A DNA stretch of 64,000 nucleotides from Prorocentrum cordatum (Eukaryota > Sar > Dinophyceae > Prorocentrales > Prorocentraceae): NCBI GenBank assembly GCA_963575745.1, contig CAUYUJ010019615.1:970209-1034208 (forward strand), in the 5' to 3' direction. The notes under the pieces are model-generated. The model did not search any database. It was not told the DNA's origin and worked only from the letters and a program-made list of their open reading frames with translations. Positions 30,361-39,349 of this stretch are shown here, piece after piece. A program made the translations under genes and the position numbers. The number at the start of each line of letters is the position of its first letter. Positions within the stretch are counted from its first letter, which is position 1.

Positions 30361-31415
30361 CAGGCGGTCCAGATGCCAGGCCTCAGCGTGCTCGAGACGG
30401 GGTCGGTCACGGCGGCGACGCAGGCGCAGTACTTATAAAGGCTTTCGACGCCTTCAAGGCCTGGCTGGGGGCGAGGGGCGAGTGCCCGTCGAGCCTAGAC
30501 GACTGCGACAGGCAGCTGGTCCTGCGGCTGGACAAGCTCTACCTGGACGGCGAGGGGATCGGGGCCGCGCAGAAGCTGTTCGCGTCGGTGCTCTTCTTCC
30601 CGGGGCTGACCAAGGCGGCTGGCTCGCCGATGGCCCGCGCGCGGCGCGCGCTACGCGGGTTCAGCTGCTGGCGTTGCCGATGTCACTCCTCCCGTTCCCG
30701 TTCGAGCTGCTGGCGGCTCTGGTGAACTGCCTCGTGCGCAGCGGAAAGCGGGAGGAGGCGCTGGTGCTGTGGCTCAGCTTACCTGCGGCCAGGCGAGCCG
30801 TACTACATCTGGGCCACCGACCTCGCGCGCCCGGCCAACGGCCGCCGCGGCCACGACAGCTGGAGCATCGCGCTGCGCGCGGCCGAGACGGAGGCGTTGT
30901 CAAAGACCGCCGAGTACGACGAGGCGCTGAAGCTGAACCTCCCACGGCAGGAGCTGCTGGGGACTGCGCTGGAGGGCCTCGTAGCCGCGAGGCCAGGGGC
31001 CGACTGGCGGCGCCCCGCCACGCGGGCTGCGCGCGGCGGCGCCGCGGGCGCCCGCGCGAGCGCGCGCCATCCAGAGCCGCTGCTCTTCGAGGTGACACAG
31101 CTGCAGGTGTCCACGGCCCTCCGCCTCGCCGCCAAGGCGCTGAAGATAGACGAGTGCCTGCCCAGCCTCCACCCGTGCATGCTGCGGCACGGGGGCGCGT
31201 CTCACGATTTCGGCAGCAGGGCGAGGTCTCTCGTCGACGTCCAGCGCAGAGGGCGGTGGCAGTCGTACCATTCGGTCCGACGGTACGAGACTGGAGCTCA
31301 GCTGTCCCAGGTGCTGCTGATGGCCCCAGTGGCGACGCAGGACCACGCAGCGCGGTGCGCCGAATCTCTCGGCGAGATCGTGTCTGGCCGGCGCTGCCCA
31401 TGTACGCCTACCTGA
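30361..31415 (+). pseudogene. element tyrosine recombinase
   Basis: N-terminal core-binding part: GLSVLETGSVTAATQAQYL, then after a frameshift KAFDAFKAWLGARGECPSSL and LYLDGEGIGAAQKLFASVLF. The catalytic part in later frames includes the Arg-His motif CMLRHGGASHDFGSR (about 31176-31220). RRGRWQSYHSVRRYE (about 31246-31290) contains the Trp/His position and the probable Tyr nucleophile. Tyrosine recombinases insert the circular cDNA of DIRS/Ngaro elements without target duplication. At least three frame changes, so inactive. Confidence 0.8.
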
Positions 31416-32115
31416 AGACCCGCCTTTTCCTTGAGGTGTTCAGTAGCTCTGGCCGGCTGGGCCGTGCCCTCGCCGGCGAGGGGCTGCCGGTCCTGCTCTG
31501 GGACATCTGCTTGGGCCCGGACTATGACTTGCTGAAGCCCGCCAGGCGCGCCCTCGTCCGAGGCTGGGTGCGCGGCGGGCTGGCGGTGGGCATCCACCTC
31601 GGGACGCCCTGCAATTCGTGGAGCCGGGCTCGCGACATCCCGCATGGCCCCAGGCCGCCTCGGAGCGACGCGCTCCCGCTCGGCCTGCCCGACCTCAGCC
31701 CCAAAGACCAGGCCAAGGTTGATGCGCGAAATGTTTTCATGTGCTTCAGTGCGTCCCTCTTCCATGAGGCCCTCAGGGCCAATATCCTTGCCAGAATAGA
31801 CAATCCCCACACCAGGAGGCTCTGGATCGCGCCTCCTTTCGTTCGTTTGCTGCGTGCCGATGCGGTCTCGCTCTCTGTCACTCACTTTTGCCAGTGGGGA
31901 ACGCGGTGGCGGAAGGCCAAGGCGTTCCTCACCGTCGGCCTCGACATGAGCCGCATCGGCCGCGCCGTCTGCAAGTCGTCCAAGGGAGGTATCTGCTCAC
32001 GCGCGATCAGCCTCACTCCCAGCTGCACGGTAACACTGTTGATCTAATCTTTAAGACGAAGCTCGCCGAGGGTTACCCTCAGCGATTGTGTTGTGCCCTC
32101 GGTCCAGCGTGCTCT
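31400..32115 (+). CDS. element C5-cytosine methyltransferase-like domain
   Basis: ATG at 31400 overlaps the recombinase stop (31413-31415) in another frame. Motif I-like EVFSSSGRLGRALAGEGLPV, then LLWDICLGPDYDL. Motif IV-like GIHLGTPCNSWSRARD has the Pro-Cys pair of C5-methyltransferases, and motif VI-like ARIDNPHTRRLW has an Asn-Pro. The frame is open to 32047. The expected C-terminus (LIFKTKLAEGYPQRLCCAL) is in another frame from about 32005 to 32115, so one indel is present. Methyltransferase capture by retrotransposons is known in dinoflagellates; activity here is not shown. Confidence 0.75.
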
Positions 32116-32189
32116 AATACTCTTGTGTCTAGCAGGTCTCGCATATTTGAGCGGCTGGCGAGAACCTGCCAGCTGACATCTTTGGGGAG

Positions 32190-32965
32190 TCTGGGCTGGG
32201 AGATTGCACGTCCTGGGAGCCTCCTTAGTGCGTGCGTTCCTTGGCCCTTGACGGCCCTCAATTTGCAGATTTGCTGGTCCATCACACACACATCGGTATG
32301 CTGGCCAATGAGAATAAGGATGCCTTTGGATGCGTTGTACTTGTACGGGAATCCTTGGCACGTTTCGGTTTTGGCCGCCCTGTGTTGCAGTACCCAGGCG
32401 CAAGCATTGTCATCCAGTTCTCTCCGCAACCGCGGTGGTTCAAAGCAACCACCATCCATCCCCGACCACCGCCATGTTTCTTCTTTTTCGCCTCTCAGGC
32501 TGCCTGACTGCAGCCGTCGAGGGGGATGCACGTCTTGGGAGCCTCCTCAGTGTATGCGTTCCTCGACCCTTGACGGCCCTCAGTTTGCAGAGCTGCCGAT
32601 TCGTCACAAACATCGGTATGCTGGCCAATGAGAATAAGGATGCCTTTGGATGCGTTGTACTTGTGCGGAAATCCTTGGCCCGTTTCGGTTTTGGCCGCCT
32701 GTGTTGCAGCACCCAGGCGCAAGCATTGTCATCCAGTTCTCTCCGCAACCGCGGTGGTTCAAAGCAACCACCATCCATTCCCGACCACCGCCCTGTTCCT
32801 TCTTTTTCGCATCTCGGCTGCCTGACTGCAGCCGTCGAGGGGGATTGCACGTCGTGGGAGCCTCCTCAGTGTGTGCGTTCCTCGACCCTTGACGGCCCTC
32901 AGTTTGCAGAGCTGCCGATTCGTCACAAACATCTCTCTGTTGGCCAATGAGAAGAAGGATACCCA
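32190..32965 (+). repeat. 320-bp tandem repeat (about 2.4 units), 3' end of the element
   Basis: Units are marked by GACGGCCCTC at 32251, 32572 and 32891. Each has TTTGCAGAGCTGCCGATTCG-like sequence, ATGCTGGCCAATGAGAATAA, and the TGTACTTGT...CGCAACCGCGGTGG segment shared with 26112-26232. The third unit stops in a TATG/TA microsatellite. Confidence 0.85.
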
Positions 32966-33054
32966 TGTATGTGTATATATAGTAGGCGGCATACTTCCAT
33001 GCGAACATGCATACATACTTATGTGTGTGGCCCGGGTGGGGGGAGGCTACTGAG

Positions 33055-33165
33055 GGTGAGGAGGAGAGGGGGAGGAGGAGGAGGAAGAGGGGCAGGAGGA
33101 GGAGGAGGAGGACGAGGAGGAGTAGGAGGAAAGAGCAGCAGCAGGAGGAGAGGATGAGGAACACG
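33055..33165. repeat. (GAG)n array
   Basis: GAG/GGA triplets directly upstream of the EF-hand exon at 33202. Confidence 0.85.
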
Positions 33166-33201
33166 TTGAGGGGAGAGGCCCGACGGAGCGATGCACGACA
33201 G

Positions 33202-33258
33202 GACTTTGCGGAATGGTACCACACTCGCGGATTCGATGCCAGCCTGAACTTGACTCAG
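33202..33258 (+). CDS. EF-hand protein, exon 4 found (end of second EF-hand)
   Basis: Reads DFAEWYHTRGFDASLNLTQ: the exit helix of an EF-hand (IDFxEFxxWY type) followed by the LNLTxxxxLL linker usual in these proteins. Acceptor GCACGACAG before GACTTTGCG. The donor is CAG followed by GACAGC (GA donor), phase 0. It joins the exon at 35354 as LNLTQDDEYLLNLSKKHG, where CAGGA is present at both splice borders. The exon with this EF-hand's loop residues must lie between 10.73 and 33.2 kb and was not identified. Confidence 0.65.
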
Positions 33259-33340
33259 GACAGCCGCCGCCTGTGATGTCCGGCGTGCCGCCCTGAATGT
33301 GCTGTGGCCATTTCGCCCCCCCCGCTCCAACGTGGCAGCT

Positions 33341-33417
33341 GTCCCTTCGAGGAGGAGGGGGAGGAGGAGGAGGAGGAGGAGGAGGAGGAGGAGGAGGAGG
33401 AGGAGGAGGAGGAGGAT
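33341..33417. repeat. (GAG)n array
   Basis: About 75 bases of pure GAG triplets after GGACGAG-type flank. Lies in the proposed intron between exons 4 and 5. Confidence 0.9.
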
Positions 33418-33465
33418 GTGCAGGGCCAACGAAGAGGGGGGGCGGTCAGCCTCAGGGGAAAACGC

Positions 33466-33588
33466 GTCGACCCCGAGTCGCCCAGTCATCGCCGACGAGG
33501 GCCTGGCACCGCGCCCCGCCCAGGAGCGCGTGGCTTCTCTGCCTGGGGCCCTCTCGCCGATCCATCGGTGACGCATGGCCGCTTCTAG
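33466..33588. repeat. dispersed repeat, copy 2
   Basis: Counterpart of 1986-2115: starts GTCGACCCCGAGTCGCCCAG and ends CCGATCCATCGGTGACGCAT. Same orientation. Confidence 0.5.
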
Positions 33589-33589
33589 G

Positions 33590-34800
33590 GGGACGAAAGA
33601 CTTGGCATCGCTCGGACGTGTGGATTTTTCCGTCGGTGAGGACCATCGAGGAGCATCCTTGATCAGTTGGCGAAACAAACGCGCACGAAACCGACAAATA
33701 TTACAGGGAATGGACGTCCGAGCGATGGCCAGAAGAAGGGGATCGGGAAACGGGGAGGTTACGAAGTCTACGGCGTGCAGCTGGTCTCTGCCTCGGCACG
33801 GGGCACTGCCCTCGATGCGTGCCCAGAGCATCCGCCAGAGGCAGTTTTCGATAGCGGCCTTCGGTCGCGCCGAATGTCGGTCGCGACGGGAGGGGGCGAA
33901 GGCCAGAAGCGAAGAGACGGCGGGTCGGGGTTCGGGCGAGGGTGTTTCAAGACGTCGACGGCCCGCTCGTTGCGGGAGGTCGCGGCTTGAGGCTGAAGTG
34001 CGGTCTCGACCATATCTTCCAAAGCGTTGCTGGAGTCTTCGGTGACGGATGATCTGTGTAGCGCGCCCCCGTCGCCAGGAGGTGCCGGGAGAGCCAGCCC
34101 CGCGAGCTGGTTTGCGAGCCCCTCTCTTTGCTATCCCCCCCCCCATGTCGTCCGACCCGAGGATGGGGAGGGGGCACAGTCTCAGAGCAGCCAGTACACA
34201 CTGTTCACTTTTAATTCTTCGAGAGTTCTTTGATTTCTTGGGGGGCCAAGACCCTTTCATTTCTAATTGTTCTGTCCTGGGCCTCTTCCTGGCCACTAGG
34301 GGGCCAGGGACAATAAGAAACGAGCACAATTAGAAATGAGCACGATTAGAAATGAACGATCTGTAGTGCCCAGCGAAGTCCGTTCCGCCCCTCAAGCGAC
34401 CCGGCCGCTTCCAGCCCAGAGCGGCCTGGGGCCGTCAAGTGACGATTCGGGATGAGAAGTGGGTCCTGAGGAAGGGCCGGGGGAGAGCAGGGCCCGTTTT
34501 GCTCAGGGCCCAGTTTTTTGTTCGGGCCGAAGCGCATTGAGTCGCAGAAGACGAAGCGGCAGAGGTACAAATTCGCGGAGGTCCGCGCGGACCTCTTGGA
34601 TCGGCGCTGGACTTGTTCGCCGTCGATGTGGCAGCGCTCGCTCTGTCTGGGCGGCTTGCTCCCCCGCGCGCGTTGTCGAAGTTGCTGGCGACCTGTTGGA
34701 CAGAGCAGGCCGCCTCCTCTCGGAGCCACCGCGACCAAGGGGGTGTCCGGTATCCTTCCTGGGCTTCGATCGGCGGCTCGCTACTTCCGGCATGCTGCTC
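33590..34800. other. no gene; AT-richer possible MITE at 34190-34375
   Basis: 34190-34375 is less GC-rich and contains repeated ATTAGAAATGAGCAC words. Its ends are weak inverted repeats (CAGTACACACTGTTCAC against CACTACAGATCGTTCAT). It may be a decayed MITE. 34545-34620 has a GGAGGTCCGCGCGGACCTC palindrome similar to part of the hairpin at 57680. No exon recognised. Confidence 0.4.
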
Positions 34801-34976
34801 GGGGGAGGAAAAGGTGCCCATCCTGCTACTCTTCCGTCGTTATCGCATTTTTGGGCCTCCTCGAAGGCCCTCGTCGCCACCGCTGGATTCACGTCGAAAT
34901 TCTGGTCAGATCGCACCACTGGAGAGGTCCGGGTAGCAACAGTATCGGTACCTTAGGGTTTTCCCAGTAGCATGCT
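34790..34976 (+). mobile_element. introner-like element, copy 6
   Basis: Flanked by GCATGCT at 34790-34796 and 34970-34976 (longer with mismatches). 5' block GGGGGAGGAAAAG then GTGCCCATCCTGCTACTC. Core GAAGGCCCTCGTCGCCACCG, right arm GGGTAGCAACAGTATCGGTA, pyrimidine tract and CCCAG at 34967. Confidence 0.8.
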
Positions 34977-35353
34977 TGTCTGGTCCACCAGGTTGGCTTG
35001 CCTCACGAGCTGCTGCAGCATGCCCAGTCGTGGCGCTCTTCCCAAGGTCAGCTGATTCGTAGCGCAGGCGTTGCACAGCACGCTTTCGCGTGCGAGGGTT
35101 TGCCGCGGGGGATGTGCTGTTTCAGAGGAGCTTACAGTAGCCAAGTAGCCATCTTAGCTGAGCGTCCATGGGAGATCCCGGATTTCATCTCACCCGGTGC
35201 ACCCTGTCTTCTTGCGTACCACCGACGTCACCATCCTTGTCAGTGCTGGCTTGCCTTGATATTACCTGCGCCATCTCATTTGAAGCTGGCTGAGCCGCGA
35301 ATGCACCATTCTCTTGTGTCCGTCTTCAGTTCCTTCGGCTCACCAGCAGCCAG

Positions 35354-35415
35354 GATGACGAGTATCTGCTTAACCTATCCAAGAAGCACGGCATGAAGCA
35401 GCCAGACGTTGAAAG
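35354..35415 (+). CDS. EF-hand protein, exon 5 found (linker and third entry helix)
   Basis: Reads DDEYLLNLSKKHGMKQPDVE plus two bases of an Arg codon. LSKKHGMKxPDVE(R/K) is the standard start of the third EF-hand entry helix in dinoflagellate EF-hand proteins. Acceptor CAGCCAG before GATGACGAG, phase 0, joining exon 4 exactly. The donor is GAAAG followed by GCCTCC (GC donor), phase 2. The exon at 39301 starts at the complementary phase and gives DVERSDEDGSG in frame. The helix would then be about seven residues short, so a micro-exon may be missing. Confidence 0.65.
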
Positions 35416-35419
35416 GCCT

Positions 35420-35814
35420 CCACTTGGAAAAGGGGGGGACGGGAGAAGAGGAGAGGCAGAAAGGCATTTGCGTAGGGAGGGAGGGGGAGCGAGAGGGGGG
35501 CCAGGAGCTGGCACGAGGGCCAAGACCAACCCCGGCCCTGAAATGGCACCTTGTCCCATGGGGGGGGGAACCCAGCACCAACCCCCCCCCCTAACCTCCC
35601 CAGAGTTCTTCCTTGAGGGGGGCTCCCGGGGGGAAAAACCCACCACCCCGGCCCCCACCCGCCAAAATCCTCACTTGAGGGGGAGGTCCTGGGGGCCGCC
35701 AAAGCCGCCCCTGAGAGGGTGGGTCCTGGGAGGAAAACCCGCCAACCACGTTCCTCAGAGATTTGGGCTTTCCACTCTGGACCCCAGACCCCCCCGACTC
35801 CGTGCTCCTGTCAC
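35420..35814. other. no gene; G/C-run-rich sequence
   Basis: Proline- and glycine-rich frames produced by G- and C-runs (long frame 35393-36424). No domain recognised. Confidence 0.4.
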
Positions 35815-36422
35815 CGCGCGGACCCCCCTCGGAGGTCTCGACCCCTTCCGCGGGACCGGCGCGGCCCCCCCCCGGGGGCCGGGCCGGGCCCCGAGACGGA
35901 AGACAACGAGAGCGCTCCGCCGTTGGGCGCCCTCTCCTCCCGCCTTCGTGCCTGCGCGGCCGCCCCATCTGCTTGTTCCCCTCTCTCCCTGCGTGGCAAG
36001 GAGGGCCTCCGCGCTGGGCAGCCCCAGCGCGGTGGCGGCCCTGGCTGCGGCCGCGTGCCAGGCGGCGACACGGGTGGCCTCGCGCCTCGGCCCGGCCGCG
36101 CCGGCGGCAAGACCGTCCTCCCAGTGGCAGGCAGGCCTGCGTCCACTTCCGGTCAATCACAGCCACGCCCACGATGCCATCCCAGAGACCGCGGAGGACG
36201 CGGTCGTAGCCATCCACGGTGCGCGAGTCCTGCAGCTGTTGCACGCGCGGACCCCCCTCGGAGGCCTCGGCCCATCCCGCGGGACCGGCGCTTCACAGCC
36301 GGTCTTCTCCGGGCGGCCCCCCGGGGGCCCGGCCGGGCCCCGAGACGGAAGACGACGAGAGTTCTCCGCCGCTGGGCGCCCTCTCCTCCCGCCTTCGTGC
36401 CTGCGCGGCCGCCCCTCTGCTT
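35815..36422. repeat. pair of 160-180-bp direct repeats
   Basis: Copies at 35815-35974 and 36244-36422. Both start CGCGCGGACCCCCCTCGGAG, contain CCGAGACGGAAGAC and end in CGCCTTCGTGCCTGCGCGGC. The second has a 20-base insertion. The same frame is kept in both (LGALSSRLRACAA). Confidence 0.8.
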
Positions 36423-36544
36423 AAGTCCCCCTCTCTCCCGCGCGCGGGCCACTTCGCTCCACCGTGGCCCGGCTTGCCTGGACGCGCGGGGCGGTCTGCC
36501 TCGCTGCCGCGCGGCGGCGCCACACTTTGTCATCGTGCTTGCGG

Positions 36545-36722
36545 TACGACGCGAGGGGCCACATGCGAACCCTACCCCTACCCCCCACGATTTCTGAGGG
36601 GGAGGGTGGGGTTCACTTTGTTCCGGAGCTCCCGAGCGAAGTGAACCCCACCCTCCCCCTCAGAAATCGTGGGGGGGTAGGGGAAGGGTTCGCATGTGGC
36701 CCCCTATACGACGCGAGGGGCC
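36545..36722. mobile_element. fold-back hairpin element with 16-bp direct repeats
   Basis: Arms of about 62 bases (36557-36618 and 36640-36701) are reverse complements with one mismatch and one indel. They start GGCCACATGCGAACCCT and include ACGATTTCTGAGGGGGAGGG; the loop is about 20 bases. TACGACGCGAGGGGCC is present on both sides (36545-36560, 36707-36722). Non-coding. A recent inversion-duplication or a fold-back transposon are both possible. Confidence 0.75.
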
Positions 36723-36877
36723 CCAGAAGCGTTGCTCGCCTGGCGTATATCCGTGGGGCATCCGGGGGCCCTCGGCAGTGCGCCTCGTGCTCGGTCCTGT
36801 GCCCACGCCTCGCCTGCCGCCACTCTCTCCCCCATGCGGGCGACGGCGCGGCGGCGGCGTGGCTGGAGGAGGCAAGG

Positions 36878-37012
36878 GGAGGGAGGGGGAGGAGGAGGAG
36901 GAGAAGGACAGGACGAGGAGGAGAAGGAGGAGGAGGAGGAGGAGGAGGAGAAGGAGGAGAAGGAGGGGAGGGAGGAAGAGGAGGAGGGGAGGGAGGAGAG
37001 GAGTAGAAGGGC
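36878..37012. repeat. (GAG)n array
   Basis: GAG/GGA triplet array, about 130 bases, with occasional A substitutions. Confidence 0.9.
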
Positions 37013-37379
37013 ATGGAGGGAGGGAGGGGGGCGCTCCTCTACCCACCTCTGCGTTTCTGCGTTTCCCGCTAATCACAGCGTCTCCCCGCCCTCCCGCGCG
37101 CCAGACGGGCGCGCCACGCATCCCTGGGTTCCACGGCGGCGGCGGTGGCAAGAACCTCGGCCCCCTGGAGGAGAGGAAGGCAGAGGAAATAAGATAATCG
37201 ATAAGGAGCCAGAAGGAACGGGGCCGAGGGAACAAGCGGCGCCCCAGGACCCCGGCGGGTCTGCTGACCCCCGCTGTCGAGGCCCCTGGGACGCCCTCAG
37301 AGTAAGAAGTAGCGGCTCCCCGCGCTGGGTGCGTCGGGGAGCCTGGTCGCTCTCGGGCCGCCACCTTCCACCTCTCTAC

Positions 37380-37765
37380 CCACCTCCCGCCTCCTCCTCC
37401 GCCTCGATCCCTCCCGTTCTTCGTTTTTTCCTTCCTCCTTCTCCTCCTACTCCTCCTCCTCCTCTTCCTCCTCCTCCTCCTCCTCCTCATCATCATCATC
37501 ATCATCATCCTCGCGGTCTCTACGGGCGTCTCCTCCTCCACCGCCTCCTCCTCCTCCTCGCGGCCCCTCAAGCAGCAGGGTCCCACAGCATCTTCCGGGA
37601 GCCGCCTGTTTATTCTCCTCCGCCTCCTTTCCTCCCTCCCTCCCTCCCTCCCTCCCCCCCCCTCCTCCTCCTCCTCCTCCTCCTCCTCCTCCTCCTCCTC
37701 CTCCTCCTCCTCCTCCTCCTCCTCCTCCTCCTCCTCCTCCTCCTCCTCTTACTTCCTCCTTCTCC
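37380..37765. repeat. (CTC)n, (ATC)n and (CCTT)n arrays
   Basis: CTC array with an ATCATC run (37485-37510), then CCTCCCTCCCTC (37630-37660) and a long uninterrupted CTC tract (37662-37750). Confidence 0.95.
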
Positions 37766-38695
37766 TTCTTGCGGCCCCCGCGACGGCCAGGTACCACAGC
37801 GTCTTCCGGGAGCCGCGCGCTCAGCCCGCGGCGCGAAGGAGCCGCCGTAGACCGAACCCAGACATCCGACGGTACACGACGGTTTGAGCCGGCGGGTTTT
37901 CCTCGATGTGCGGTCTGCTACGGTCGGAAGCTTTGGCTTAGCGGCTTAGCGGCTTAGCGGGTCGCGTCGCCAGTTCTGGCTCACCACGCTTCGGCCGACA
38001 CGCGATTCACCTCCCAGTCACCCAGCGTCAGTGTCTCGCGTTTCTCCAAGCCTCACCCCTCGCCAGAGGGCACCTTGGTGCGCGCCTCGGCTTGGGGGGG
38101 GGGGAATCTGCGTATAGACGGGCACATCTGATCGTCTCGGCCATGCGCAGGAGTGGCCCTTCGCCGGAGTGACCGATGGTGGTGCGCAGACCTTGGGGGG
38201 CAGGGGCCGCGGGGGTGGGCGGTTGGGCGGGTGGGCGGGCGGGGGTGCTCGTGGGCGGAGAACGCATCCGCATCCATGGCCTCGCGCGCCTGTGGCCTCC
38301 TGTCGTCGATCCCCCGTGGATAACTAGGGCGTGTTCTCGCGGCCGCCCCACGCAGAGCGTATCCATGGTATCCAGGCGACCAAGTCTCCACGGAATCGCG
38401 CCCCAGAGTCGAGGCCCTGAGGGCGTGGATATGGATACGTTCGCCGCTCGTGAGCTGGGGCCAACCCAGGCACGCAGGCCGCTACTGTCTCTCCGCACGC
38501 AGGGAGGTAGGACGCAACACGGTGGTGGCTACGTTCGGCGAGCTGCGTACAAAGGGTCACTCTTGTCTCGTGCCTAGGGGCACTCTTGCGTGTAGCCGAT
38601 CATCCCTTCATGTTTTTCCGCATTGCCCATTCCTCTATCCGTTCTGGGACCGCTCGTCTTCCCTCCCTCTTCCTCCTTCGTGTTTCGCTCCCTAC
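37766..38695. other. no recognised gene
   Basis: Contains three copies of GGCTTAGCGG (37932-37960) and otherwise unremarkable GC-rich sequence. Confidence 0.35.
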
Positions 38696-38697
38696 TC

Positions 38698-38790
38698 TTT
38701 TTCCTCCTCCTCCTCCTCCTCTTCCTCCTCCCCGTCTTCCTTCCCCACTGGTCCCTCATCCACCCTCCTCCTCTCCCCTCCTCGTCCTTC
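38698..38790. repeat. (CTC)n array
   Basis: About 90 bases of CTC/CTT triplets. Confidence 0.85.
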
Positions 38791-39300
38791 TTCCCCTGTC
38801 CTTTCCTCCCTCATTTGCACCCGCTTCTCCCTCCGCCCTGCAGGCCCACGCCGTTTCACGTCGGGTTCCATTAACCCATTTTGGGGAACGTTTCTGCGAC
38901 CGCGATCGACTTCGGACAGCCCAGGTGCCAATAGCGGATCCTTCGTGACGAAGCAGAATCTCGGTGCGGGCCTTGCTCGAGTGTGCCTCCCAGCTAACCG
39001 CACCCTCCGCCGGGCGGTCGTCCTGAAGGGGGTCCTGCGTAGACCCCAGGGCTTTCCCCCAGGGCCGGCCCTGCATCCTGAGCCGTTTTGTGAAGGTCAG
39101 TGGGCCCCAGAAAGTGGCGAAGAAGTCCAGGACCTGCTTCCCTCGGGACCCGTTTCCTTCGTGCGCCCCCCCCCCGCCCCGCAGGCCGTTGCATGCCCCG
39201 TCTCCGTGACTAGCAACATACCAGTGCAGTGTTTCCGGTAGGCTCCAACCCGTTGTGCTTGCCTGTGGTGAGAACAAGCAAAAACGGGCGCTACACGAAG

Positions 39301-39349
39301 GTCCGACGAAGACGGGAGCGGCTTCATCGACTTCTGGGAGTTCCCTCAG
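39301..39349 (+). CDS. EF-hand protein, exon 6 found (third EF-hand loop)
   Basis: Reads RSDEDGSGFIDFWEF: loop DEDGSGFIDFWE has all canonical calcium ligands (D1, D3, S5, F7 backbone, D9, E12) and the invariant Gly6 and Ile8. Acceptor ACACGAAG before GTCCGAC gives phase 2, compatible with exon 5. An upstream acceptor at 39272 or 39278 would add ATR or AKTGATR residues at a different phase. The donor is TGG followed by GAGTTC or CAG followed by GAGGGG (both GA type). Its frame is unrelated to the larger open frames here, which is why it is easily missed. Confidence 0.65.

Larger units (their letters stand above)
26075..32965 (+). mobile_element. tyrosine-recombinase (DIRS/Ngaro-like) retrotransposon with methyltransferase-like domain
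   Basis: About 6.9 kb, plus strand. Order: flanking repeat, Cys-rich ORF1a, ORF1b, a 581-codon ORF2 (gag-like), RT, RNase H, tyrosine recombinase, C5-methyltransferase-like domain, then tandem copies of the flanking repeat. DIRS-type elements replace the DDE integrase with a tyrosine recombinase and have split direct or inverted terminal repeats. Frameshifts, two in-frame stops in RT and an internal RT deletion show it is inactive. Base composition is more uniformly GC-rich than the flanks. Confidence 0.85.

Noticed and set aside
35393-36424. 343-codon plus-strand Pro/Arg-rich ORF
   Set aside because: Built from G/C-runs and a duplicated repeat; no conserved domain. It begins with residues of the EF-hand exon 5 frame only by read-through past the proposed GC donor.
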